Positions 48,798 through 57,870 of a DNA stretch of 64,000 nucleotides are shown one piece after another. Positions within the stretch are counted from its first letter, which is position 1; each line of letters opens with the position of its first letter. The stretch lies in contig NW_025935888.1 in NCBI RefSeq assembly GCF_000764305.2, forward strand, positions 620,001-684,000, in the 5' to 3' direction. The position numbers and the translations under genes are program-made. Under the pieces are notes generated by a model. The model did no database searches. It had not been told where the DNA came from and saw nothing but the letters and a program-made list of their open reading frames with translations. The DNA is from Hyalella azteca. Taxonomy: Eukaryota; Arthropoda; Malacostraca; Amphipoda; Hyalellidae.

Positions 48798-48932
48798 ATG
48801 ACTGGCTCCAGTCGAGGACTGTCGCCGAGCCCTGAAGACAGTAAGGGGCGACTTGCGGGACCGCACTTTGAAGTGAGCGTGTTCAGTACAACCTACCCTC
48901 GAGAATCTCGTCTTCCCATTCCCTTGTCATAG
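48798..48932 (+). CDS. Possible short terminal exon or small ORF
   Basis: A 44-codon frame starts at an ATG immediately after TAG (possible acceptor GCGTGTAG) and ends TCATAG. It reads MTGSSRGLSPSPEDSKGRLA near the start and YPRESRLPIPLS at the end. G+C content is higher than in the surroundings. No family match; it could equally be chance. Confidence 0.2.
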   Translation: MTGSSRGLSPSPEDSKGRLAGPHFEVSVFSTTYPRESRLPIPLS

Positions 48933-51900
48933 AAATTGTGAGAACCTACCTTAAAAGGTGCTTTGTCTTAGTCTTCGAACATTAACAAGAAGAGCTTTAT
49001 GTAGGCATATTCACCTTGACTATTGAAGATGCCTGTTACGTAGAGGCCAGAGTTCTGGCTGTCTCGTAAGGCAGTTCACTTGGTGAGCTGAACATTTATA
49101 CCAAAATTAGTTTAAAATGCTTGCATTTGCCAGATTCTTTCGTTGGATTTGATGACAGAATTTAGTTTGGGCTTCTAATCTAACACAATTTTGTTATAGT
49201 AACATTAATGATCGTGTTCATTGCATACATAATCTTCGTTAACATGAGAGAGAAGTCATTTTGATTTGATATTTTATTCCCAGATAATACAAATACCAGG
49301 CGTCTACCGATGCCTAAAAGATTAGTTAATGTTGTATCCAATTTACGTAGATTTCATGGAATAATTAAGACTGTTATGAAATTTTAGTTCATAAGTGAAC
49401 GTAAGAAAAACATTTATTCAATCAAAGTGCTCAGGCCTTGGATAATGTCTTTGCTGAAACGTCGCCTCGCCAGCTTTCGTACGGCGAGTCTGGGTGCGTA
49501 CAAGTTTTCAGAATAATTATTGGAGAAAAGAAGTTCATGCAGAATTATCGGGTTGGCGTTGATTTCTTAATTAGTTCATATGAACCTTATATTAGTGAGA
49601 GAACAACGATGAGTAGCTGTACTATTACTAGACATTTTCCATTTCTTCTCTTGTCAAACTTGAGTATTAGCCTTTTATTTTCTTTACGTCCAGGTTTGGT
49701 ACCACTTTTACCATATTATCTACTGAAAAAATTTATATGTAGATGGTTTCGCTGTTCTTCAGTTTGTAGAAGTGTTGAGGTGCTTTTGTCAAAGTGCATG
49801 CATGTTGTAGGCAGGGGATGAAAATGTATCTTTCCTGATATAAGCTGCGTCAATTTCTTCACATATTCTATTATATGACAGCTACACTGACATCTTCTGA
49901 TCTAAAGTAAAACTCGCATTGAAATTATCAACCAATTGAATACAGTAATACATAGCATCAACAAAATTATTTGTTGCATCATACATTCCTGAATTTTTTT
50001 GTGACTATCCTGATTTCTATATTTAAAATTTAGTTTAACTTCTGTTGTCTTCTGAGTGAGTTTCCGTAGTTAATTTAATTTGCTTAAAAAAATCTTTCTT
50101 TGAATAGGAAATTGCCGTATGCAATGCCATTGTATTTTTTTATTTATATCGTGTGTCTAGGTTTCCGCTTGTATTGTCTCCTACTATTAGATGAAGAGCC
50201 ATTTACTCTCGTATCGCTCAGCTACATCATAAATTGGAGGTAAAAGGTTCGTATGATATCGTTAAGCATGTAAACTTATAATTATACATTGACGACAATT
50301 CTTAAGGTTTACGGAAACTGTAGCAAGTGGGGAAAGCGAGAACGTGGCTTAGAACTTAGACAATTTATTTGATAAACTTTAATAGACCAAATGAACTATT
50401 TGCAGGTCGCGAAGTAAAGCTCAGATAGACTTAAAGTTTTAAACTGTTGGCTTACTGTTGTGAGTTACTCTGTTGATCTATCGAACTTCTATAAACTAAA
50501 CGTTTTACTTGCATATTCTACTAATTCTAGCTGGATCTAGATTGCCTGCATGTTAGCTGATACTGCGGCCATGTTTTTCACCAGGATGAACTTCTTGCTG
50601 CGGCTACAAACAGTCAACTTTCATGGTTGTATGACGAGCGATCTGATTTTATTATATTTTCAGGTTATCAGTTGAGTCATAATGCATTACCGGTGGTTTT
50701 TACTAGCAAAATAATTTAGGTATTTGACTACCGCCGCATGAGAAACTTAGCGTTAAATAACTTGTTAAGTTATAATCAAGAAAATGTTTGGTGTGGAGGA
50801 TATCGTTTTATCACCCGCAGAACACGGTCACTTGAATCGTGAACTCACAGGAGATAAATTCGATGTCTAGAATAATTAAAGAACAAAAATCTGGCAGTTT
50901 TAATGATCAAAAGGGATGAAGTTTCATCCATGAGTTCTAAATTTGAGCCGAATGGATTTCATTTTACGGGGCATTCTTATTTGAGTTACGAGTATTTCCA
51001 GAATCTTATTCATACAAATTCTTAAATTGAGTAAAATTTTTAAATTGTAATTTTCGAAGATATTTCTCTGTTAAACATTCGACTGCGTGTGTGTAATTTT
51101 TTATGCGCTCAAGAAAAGTTTTCTTGAATTGTTCTCCTAAATAGTCAATTGTTACAAACAAAACAGGAGACTGCGAGAGTCGACAAAAGTTAACTGCTTA
51201 TCTGGGAAGCCAAGTGTTTTTGATTTTTCTGGGAAACAAAAATGTTTGTAAAAGGAATGCTAGACGTATTAAAGTGTCTTCTGAATTTAGAGAGAACATA
51301 TTCGAGGAAAAAAATTTCAATTGATTGACAGAACTGTCCACATTAATCGATACACGTAATTCATATACGCAGCTCACGTGAATAGTGCGATGTCCCTGAT
51401 ACCAGTCGCCTGTCTAATGAAATATCTGCCTGCATTTAAATCAAATTACAAAGTAATTCCAATAGTCCTTTCCATTTGAGTTACTAATAAATACCAAGCG
51501 CTGATGAGAACATTCTTATCACAAATATTTACGTTAACTCTTATCACCTCAGGTGCAGGCAGCTCGGCACGACCTCTGGGGTTGCCTCCTTGTAATACAC
51601 GATAAATAATTGAAAAACAAAGAAATTCCTATGTACGGTTACCAAATTTTAATTGAAAAATATCCGGAGTCCTGCTCCATCATCAATTAAAAAATTTGAT
51701 AACGCAAGTAGAAAAAATTCGACAATATCACTCGTACTGTTATGAAATTAACGCTCCATTTAAAACAAAACTACTAAGTTACTACTTTATACATCAGATA
51801 TCGCCAGAAATTACAGTTGAGGCGTATCGTAACAGACAGAACATTGTCGTCAACTACAGGTTTTATTATTGCTCAAAATTAACAATTATTATTATTATTA

Positions 51901-52558
51901 TTATTAAAATTATACAAGAAAGTATTGGTGAAAATTCTGAAGCGAACTAAAAAATATTCAAAATACTTGGAAGCGAAATTCTTTATTTAACGTATCCGGA
52001 AACTAACATTATTTATAATTTTCCTGTCTCTCCAATGTTTGGGGCCGTGGCCTAACTTTTGCTATTGCTTATGAAAAGATTAGTTTTCTATAAAAAAAAT
52101 TTACATTTCCTTGTGACTTTTTAACTTGTAATGAAAATCGATTTACCACGGAATGGAATGATTTTAAAATAATATATTTCAGTTTATTCTGACAATATTT
52201 GTGCCCACTTCCTCTGTGTGTACTAGTTGGTGACTTTGACCTCTTATTTCCGGTTCCATCGTATCGCTCAGCAGTGAATATTATGTTATCTTTCTAAGAT
52301 ATCTGTTTAATTTCGAACGGTAAATACTTAATTCGAGTTAGTGAAGCTCTCTCCTGAAAGACCCAGTTTGTATATTGGATGAAATAATAAATATAAGACA
52401 CCATCAATGATTTTTTTTACATTTTTTACGTACAGTTATATATCAGTAACCTCCTTGAAAATACAAATAAATTAACTAGAAATTTATATAATCGACTTTT
52501 AACCTCAAGTCAAAGATGCCTCTGGAGAACAGTGAAAATGAGTTACAGCATCTGTAAG
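48933..52558. other. Long non-coding AT-rich stretch
   Basis: The longest frame (49438-49821, plus strand) has no start context, no domain and ordinary AT-rich composition. A short (ATT)n microsatellite lies at 51884-51906. Confidence 0.4.
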
Positions 52559-52724
52559 AGCGATCACCGATGCAAGTCCCTGCCCGATTCCTCGTGGCAG
52601 AGCGATCACCGATGCAGGTCCCGGCCCGATTCCTCGTGGCAGAGCGATCACCGATGCAGGTCCCTGCCCGATTCCTCGTGGCAGAGCGATCACCGATGCA
52701 AGTCCCGGCACGATTCCTCGTGGC
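52559..52724. repeat. Minisatellite, 42-bp unit, four copies
   Basis: Units start at 52559, 52601, 52643 and 52685. Each runs AGCGATCACCGATGCARGTC, then CCKGCMCGATTCCTCGTGGC and AG. The 42-bp unit is a multiple of three and has no stop in several frames, so two plus-strand frames and one minus-strand frame stay open through all copies. On the plus strand one frame repeats SDHRCRSLPDSSWQ. No flanking exon signals were seen. Confidence 0.95.
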
Positions 52725-53419
52725 TCTTCTCGCCGCGCCTGAACCGTTCAGTGCATTGAACGGTCAATGACGGAACAAGCTCGTGGAATGGCAAAACCAA
52801 TTAAAAAATCCAACCCACAAAGAGGTGAAGCAACGTTTCTGTATTATTCCAACCATTGCGTGGAGTGTCTTGAGAGACGAGTGGGGGTGATAGGAGGAAC
52901 GAGGTCCTCCTATCATTCAAGACCTTGTTGCAGAAATTACGATAGGCTACCCTCTGACGCGTAGAACGTCCAGGTTGATGTCTCGACCTGTTAAGACGAG
53001 AATAACCAAAATATTGTCAATAGTATTACGGTGGATAATATTTCCAGCTATCCCCGTCGAGAATAAGATCAGCACGTGAGACATCAGAGTTCCCGTAAAT
53101 TATTGCTCATATTTTATTAAAAACTCAGAATTTCTCGGAATTGAAATTTGTCCAAAATTATGATGCATGGATCATCTTTGTAACAAACAAAACAGTAAAT
53201 GTCGCGTACGAAAATAAAACTGTCACTCATTAAAGACATGCCCAACATGGTAAGAAACTATATACACCTTGAAACAAAGATCATATAGAATGTAAGCAAA
53301 TACCTAACATGTTCAGGTAATTAGCTCTGAGCCTTGAAACAATCTTGAAGTAGGAAGATAATCATCCATTGCTCGAAAAATTATCTTGGAATTTATAAAA
53401 TTGCGCCAGGGCACTCAGT
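52725..53419. other. Unassigned sequence between minisatellite and SINE
   Basis: Short frames only. A MSRTKIKLSLIKDMPNM frame from 53198 ends at an ATG|GTAAGA donor-like site but is too short to call. Confidence 0.3.
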
Positions 53420-53666
53420 GGGTGTCCCAGTGGTTAAAGTTCAGAGTACCAAGATTGGCGCAGAGAGGTGCGGGTTCGATACCAGCTCTGTGCGCCAGTT
53501 TCTGGTCAGAATCGGCAAGGAGGCCGGACGGTTAAAGCACAGCAGAATTGTAGCAGTGAGTTGTGAGTTCGAGACCACAACAAGCTGTGAATATTCTGCG
53601 ATGTTAAGAATCAGCGACAGGCCTTTGGCCTAATAAACTCTGAAACCGCTATTATATTATATTATG
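53420..53666 (+). repeat. Dimeric tRNA-derived SINE, family 1, plus-strand copy
   Basis: It starts GGGTGTCCCAGTGGTTAAAG (tRNA-like 5' end and A box) with a textbook B box GGGTTCGATACC at 53472-53483. After a TCTGGTCAGAATCGGCAAGG linker, a second tRNA-like module has GGCCGGACGGTTAAAGCAC and GAGTTCGAGACC. The 3' end is TTGGCCTAATAAACTCTG, ACCGCTAT and a TATTATATTATATTATG tail. The linker, 3' body and tail match the minus-strand copy at 14.4-14.6 kb. Confidence 0.85.
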
Positions 53667-53856
53667 ACATGCAAGCCACCTCTTCACTTCTTTTTAGACG
53701 CTGCGTAGGGCAATACAAGAAGGTTAGCTATCGGTGTCTACTGATCTTGTTCAAATTTCTAACTCTTAATGAAAGCTCAAAGACTCAAAGATAATCCAGA
53801 AAAATGTACAAAGTATGAAAAATGCAGGATCAGAAACTGTGAAAAATTAAAACAAT

Positions 53857-54585
53857 TCAGCATTAAATCGTAGTAGTTTATGGTCCGTTATAGATAGCTT
53901 GTCCGTTGTAAATAAACTTTTCACGGGCCATCTCCCAAACATCCGCCTAAGATGTTTTGGGGTGGTTTTAATGCTAAATGACTTGGACGACTCACTAACG
54001 TAGAGGGAATGATGAATAGTGATAAATACAAGGCTATTTTGGAGAGTCATTTGCTTCCTAGTATGACAAGGGACTTTCCTGATGGAGACGGTATTTTTCA
54101 GCAGGTTCACGCACCATGCCATACTTCGCGTAAAATGCGCATATTCTTTGAAGAAAGTGGACTGGATATTTTATAATGGCCTGGAAATTCTCCAGACATC
54201 AATTCCATTGAAAACTCATGGGCTATAATCAATCAAAGACTCCTGAAAGAAGACTGTTCGACAATGGCAAAGCTAATTAGTGCTGTAATTAGGACCTGGT
54301 ATCTTAGAATAGAAGAATAGAAGTGTCGGCGTTGAAGACATAGGCCCATGGCCTGTTGCAACTGACGATGTGTTCAACGATGAGCAAGTGACTAAAATGT
54401 GTTCAACTTTGGTTGAATCCATGCCAAATTGTGTTCAAATGCTTGTAAAAGCAAAAGGAGGTCATATCTCCTATTAATTATTTCAGATTTTGTCCCACTG
54501 ACATGTTTTTTTTAAATAAAACTTCAATGTGGCAAATAATTGTGTTATTTCAACCACTGTCCGAACTAATTTGCACAGAACTGTA
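53857..54585 (+). pseudogene. Dead Tc1-like DNA transposon
   Basis: Translation gives transposase blocks in order: FWGGFNA (53959), a stop, ILESHLLPSMTRDFPDGDGI, FQQVHAPCHTS, then after a stop WPGNSPDINSIENSWAIINQ, and finally LVESMPNCVQMLVKAKGGHI. In Tc1 enzymes the second catalytic Asp lies in a QQDNxPxHTS block; here it is Val. The third acidic residue (E of SIENSW) remains. About 70 bp of extra sequence (near 54302-54372) interrupts the 3' part. The right end CCGAACTAATTTGCACAGAA and CTGTA resembles a Tc1 terminal repeat. No left terminal repeat was identified, so the 5' part appears truncated. Confidence 0.85.
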
Positions 54586-54981
54586 TGACATATCTGATTA
54601 GTCAACATTACTTATATACATATATTCCATGGAATATAGACATTTCCTATTAAACTGCAATTAAATAATAGTATATTTAAATTTAATCTCCTTTGAATCC
54701 AAATTACATGAAATTAAATTTAATGGAAACGTGTATGCTGTGATACAGTGTCATCCATAAATAATTTCATTTAATCAAGCTATCTGTCGAAATGTGTGTC
54801 ATTATTTTCCAACTCGATTTATGATTAACGGATGAGGAATTTTCTCGGACACACAAAGGTCGGTCAACAAAAATCGTCTGCATTTATGATGAACAAGTTG
54901 GCGACACATTTTTACTCGTTAAAGGTGGTTGTGCCTTGAAAAAAACCTTAAACGTTATTGACTTGTATTTTTTGAAGTTTA
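54586..54981. other. Region upstream of Gpdh1
   Basis: AT-rich sequence. No clear TATA box or initiator could be assigned. The promoter of Gpdh1 is probably here or within 54982-55203. Confidence 0.4.
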
Positions 54982-55203
54982 ATGACGTCTAGATTACTCG
55001 TCCGTACCTTTCATCGGATGGTAAGGAAAGAGCTAAGTTACTGTACCCTTGCCGTTGGGGTTCGCAGCAGACGAATGTTTGTATCGGCACCGAGGCACCT
55101 CAGGCTCAGTGTCACTCTAGCAGCTGCGTGGTGTCGTGGTGCGCTCTTTTGGCGTTGTTCTAGCTGTCGCCCGTTTTCGTCGACGTTGATAGGCTTTACC
55201 AAA
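54982..55203 (+). promoter_or_regulatory. Gpdh1 5' leader with an in-frame upstream open frame
   Basis: An ATG at 54982 is in frame with the Gpdh1 start and no stop intervenes, which would add 74 residues rich in Arg, Ser and Leu with a single acidic residue (MTSRLLVRTFHRMVRKELSY at the start). That composition resembles a mitochondrial presequence. The ATG context (TTTAATGAC) is weaker than that at 55204, so most product should start at 55204. Ordinary untranslated leader is the simplest reading. Confidence 0.4.
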
Positions 55204-55247
55204 ATGAGTTCTCCGAAAAGAATTTGCATCATTGGATCAGGAAATTG
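55204..55247 (+). CDS. Gpdh1: Glycerol-3-phosphate dehydrogenase (NAD+), exon 1
   Basis: The ATG has a good context (CCAAAATGAGT). The exon codes for MSSPKRICIIGSGN and two bases of the next Trp codon, then a GTAAGT donor. IIGSGNWG is the start of the NAD-binding Rossmann fold (GxGxxG type) of cytosolic G3P dehydrogenase, which interconverts dihydroxyacetone phosphate and glycerol 3-phosphate. It links glycolysis to lipid synthesis and, in arthropod muscle, to the glycerophosphate shuttle. The phase joins exactly with exon 2 at 57136. The short N-terminus is the usual length for animal enzymes. Upstream in-frame sequence is discussed under the leader. Confidence 0.92.
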
Positions 55248-55425
55248 GTAAGTTACTTATGAAGTATGTTTACAATATTTAGGACCNTTAATGCTATTTG
55301 ACTTCTGGCTTCCAATTGAATATGAGGTGCTGGGTCAGTAGGTATAGGCTATCCCATTCCCAATGGCAATTTCACTGGCCCAAGGTGCTGTGAGACTCAG
55401 TGAGAGTGAGTGTCACAGTGTCAGT

Positions 55426-55621
55426 CATAGTGGCAAACCACAGATTTTTTAGAATCAGTTCATTTTTAATTTCCTCATTGAGTGATTTACCCAAGATTTA
55501 AATCAATTTCTTATGTATGATACTGCTGGTATCCAGGATACTTTACTGGTCTACTTATAGTTATAGGACTTACAAATGAACTTGAGGGAGAGTCTAAAAA
55601 ACTCTCTGCTTTGCCACTATG
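55426..55621. mobile_element. MITE in Gpdh1 intron 1, copy 1 (hAT-like)
   Basis: The 196-bp element starts CATAGTGGCAAACCACAGA and TTTTTTAGA. Its other end is TCTAAAAAACTCTCTGCTTT and GCCACTATG, an imperfect inverted match of about 28 bp. The 8-mer GTGTCAGT flanks both ends (55418-55425 and 55622-55629), consistent with a hAT-type target duplication. It has no coding capacity. A caution: the flanks are also part of a diverged tandem repeat, which could produce the matching 8-mers. Confidence 0.75.
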
Positions 55622-55695
55622 GTGTCAGTACAGTATAGCCATATCCCAATGGCAATTCCAATCGCGGCCAGAGTTTCAATTTCATCAGTCTCTTA

Positions 55696-55890
55696 CATAG
55701 TGACAAACCAGAGATTTTTTAGAATCAGTTCATTTTTAATTTCCTCATTTACTCTAAGACTTAAACCAATTTGATTTCTTATGTATGATAATGCTGGTAC
55801 CTGGTATCCATGATACTTTACTGGTCTACATATAGGACTCAAGAATGAACTTGAGGGAGAGTCTAAAAAACTCTCTGCTTTGCCACTATG
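55696..55890. mobile_element. MITE in Gpdh1 intron 1, copy 2
   Basis: About 195 bp with the same ends and interior as copy 1, starting CATAGTGACAAACCAGAGA and ending TTTGCCACTATG. Flanking sequence 5' of both copies is also similar (CCCAATGGCAATT words near 55358 and 55648). A tandem duplication of about 270 bp therefore probably made the second copy rather than a fresh insertion. Confidence 0.8.
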
Positions 55891-57135
55891 GGCCACTCTC
55901 TTATTGACAATCCCAGATTGAGTGACTCATCACCCATGGAATAGCAAATAGGCTATATCTCTTGATTTCCAGTATGAATTATTATTTAAAAAATAGAAAA
56001 GATCTTGGCCTTGAAAACCTGCAATAGCTGTAGCAATCTAGAATTTTGGGCAGAAGTTCAGACCCTTCAAATAACTGTAGCGTCTGTAGGTAGAGGCCTA
56101 GGCCCTAGGCCCCTAGAGCCTTAGACTTAGAGGCTATTATTTCATAAGTTATTTTTAGATATTCTACACAATGTGATGTTATTCATGTGTTTATGAAAAT
56201 AAATTAGGCAAAGGGACAGCCTGGCAGGGGCCAACTTGCCAAGGGCTATAATAATTAGTAAAATATTTGAAATTATCTGTAAGCACAGGTATTTTTGTGT
56301 CATTTACAGATTGCTTCTGCCCAATTTTCCAGTTTGTTTTAACAGGATGACTTAACTGTTCTTCTAAAATCCAGCTAACGTTTTTGGATGAAGCAAGTGA
56401 CCTAGCTGCAAGCTGGATACCTGGATTGATATCATTTTCAGAATTCTAGTGTGCTTGACAAGTTGACATAGTGAGGGCCTTGCGCTTTGCAGTGGTGCTG
56501 GCCTGCCAACTGCCAAGTGTCTTAACTCTTTAGTTAAATTCAAATACCATATTCTTGTAGCTTCAAGAGCATACACTTTACAGTTTAGAATTAGGCATAG
56601 AAAGTAAGGCTATCTACTTTCCAAGATGTCATTTGTAGAAAATGTTTACTTTTCAAGCTGCAACTAGAGCTTTTCTACCATTTTTAGAGCTGAAAGATTT
56701 ACTCTAAATGAATCATCTCTTATCAAATTGTCAATAAAACTTTACAATACAGCCACAAGATTTACAATCTGCACAAAATATGTGACTTCAGTTTGGTGGT
56801 CTTACTATTTAAATATGGGCAGTTTAACATTGAGTTAGCAATTTGGTAGAGTTGGGATGTGCAGAATTTATTGGTATGGTAGAATTAACTCTGTGAGTTG
56901 AAGCACAACTCAAGTAGCCAATGAATTTATGTGGGTTGGAAATAATCATCTGAATAGAAGCTTGAAGTAGAGATATTTTTCATTTAATTTTTTGCGATAC
57001 ATATTTCTATTTTTTGATTCTGTAAAAAGCTGGTATTTCTATCAGTATGCAAAGTGAAGTACCTATAATTGGACATTTCAGTTCATACAATAGGCTAGGA
57101 TTCATTTTTCATTTTGGTTTTCTTTTTGTCTGCAG

Positions 57136-57313
57136 GGGCTCAGCCATTGCCAAAATAGTTGGAGGAAATGTTAAGAAGTTGGATCATTTTGAAAATGAAG
57201 TTCGCATGTATGTCTTTGAAGAGGAAGTGAATGGACGGAAGCTCACAGAAGTAATAAACACAGACCATGAAAATGTGAAGTATCTGCCAGGTCATAAATT
57301 ACCTGAAAATGTG
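57136..57313 (+). CDS. Gpdh1: Glycerol-3-phosphate dehydrogenase (NAD+), exon 2
   Basis: It begins after CTGCAG and completes the Trp codon, giving [12 protein letters not shown], the continuation of the Rossmann-fold loop. It then codes for [20 protein letters not shown], the block [20 protein letters not shown] and ENV, ending in phase 0 before GTGAGT. The sequence aligns along its whole length with residues about 15-74 of insect Gpdh. The exon is 178 nt. The catalytic and substrate-binding parts belong to later exons, which I could not identify between 57314 and 64000. They probably lie beyond the window. Confidence 0.93.
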
Positions 57314-57736
57314 GTGAGTTTATTGGCTATCTTCATTCCTTAACTATTTATATCTAGCATTTCAGTCCTGAAGATTGGATGTTGGATATAGATGTTTGAA
57401 CCTCCTGTTAAATTTAATTATGTATTAACATTACACACAGTATTTCTCATTGTTTCGCACTCAATATCCACTATGAATGCATGCAAACAATGTTAAAATG
57501 CTTTGATGATATTTTAATAAGTGCTCTATCAAATTGCTTGATCAAAGAAGACTTATCTCTTCTAACAAAATATTATTCAGCCACTCAGTGTAACCATCAT
57601 TTGTTATGGTATTTCCCATGAAATCCCCCCTTGCATTGCATCAGTGTTTTATGACTTATCTCAGATGCAGTGTAGAACTCTAGAGGCGTATTAAATTAAC
57701 CTATACACATAGCATGTTGGAAAGGCCATCACACAA
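57314..57736 (+). other. Gpdh1: Start of Gpdh1 intron 2
   Basis: Begins with a consensus GTGAGT. No further Gpdh1 exon is recognised up to the window end, so the intron may span the last 6.7 kb or more. Confidence 0.6.
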
Positions 57737-57870
57737 ACCAATCACAGGCTGGAGGGGATGACTTCACAATCCCACTACCAATCACAGTCTGGAGAGGATG
57801 ACCTCACAATCTCACCAACCTATCACAGCCTGTATAAGATGACATTACAACCTATCACTGTCTGGAGATG
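57737..57870. repeat. Tandem repeat, unit about 40 bp, four diverged copies
   Basis: Each unit has CCAATCACAGKCTGGAGRGG or a variant, then ATGACYTCACAAT and a CACY spacer. Copies 3 and 4 are more worn. It lies in the presumed Gpdh1 intron 2. Confidence 0.8.

Larger units (their letters stand above)
55248..57135 (+). other. Gpdh1: Gpdh1 intron 1
   Basis: GTAAGT at the start and TTTTTGTCTGCAG at the end. The 1.9-kb intron contains an unresolved base (55287) and two copies of a MITE-like element. No coding frame is supported within it. Confidence 0.9.

Noticed and set aside
49438..49821. 127-codon plus-strand frame
   Set aside because: No start context, no family resemblance, and ordinary non-coding composition.
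53420..53500. Possible tRNA gene from A and B boxes
   Set aside because: The cloverleaf is imperfect, and the sequence continues into a second module and a tail shared with another copy, so it is a SINE.
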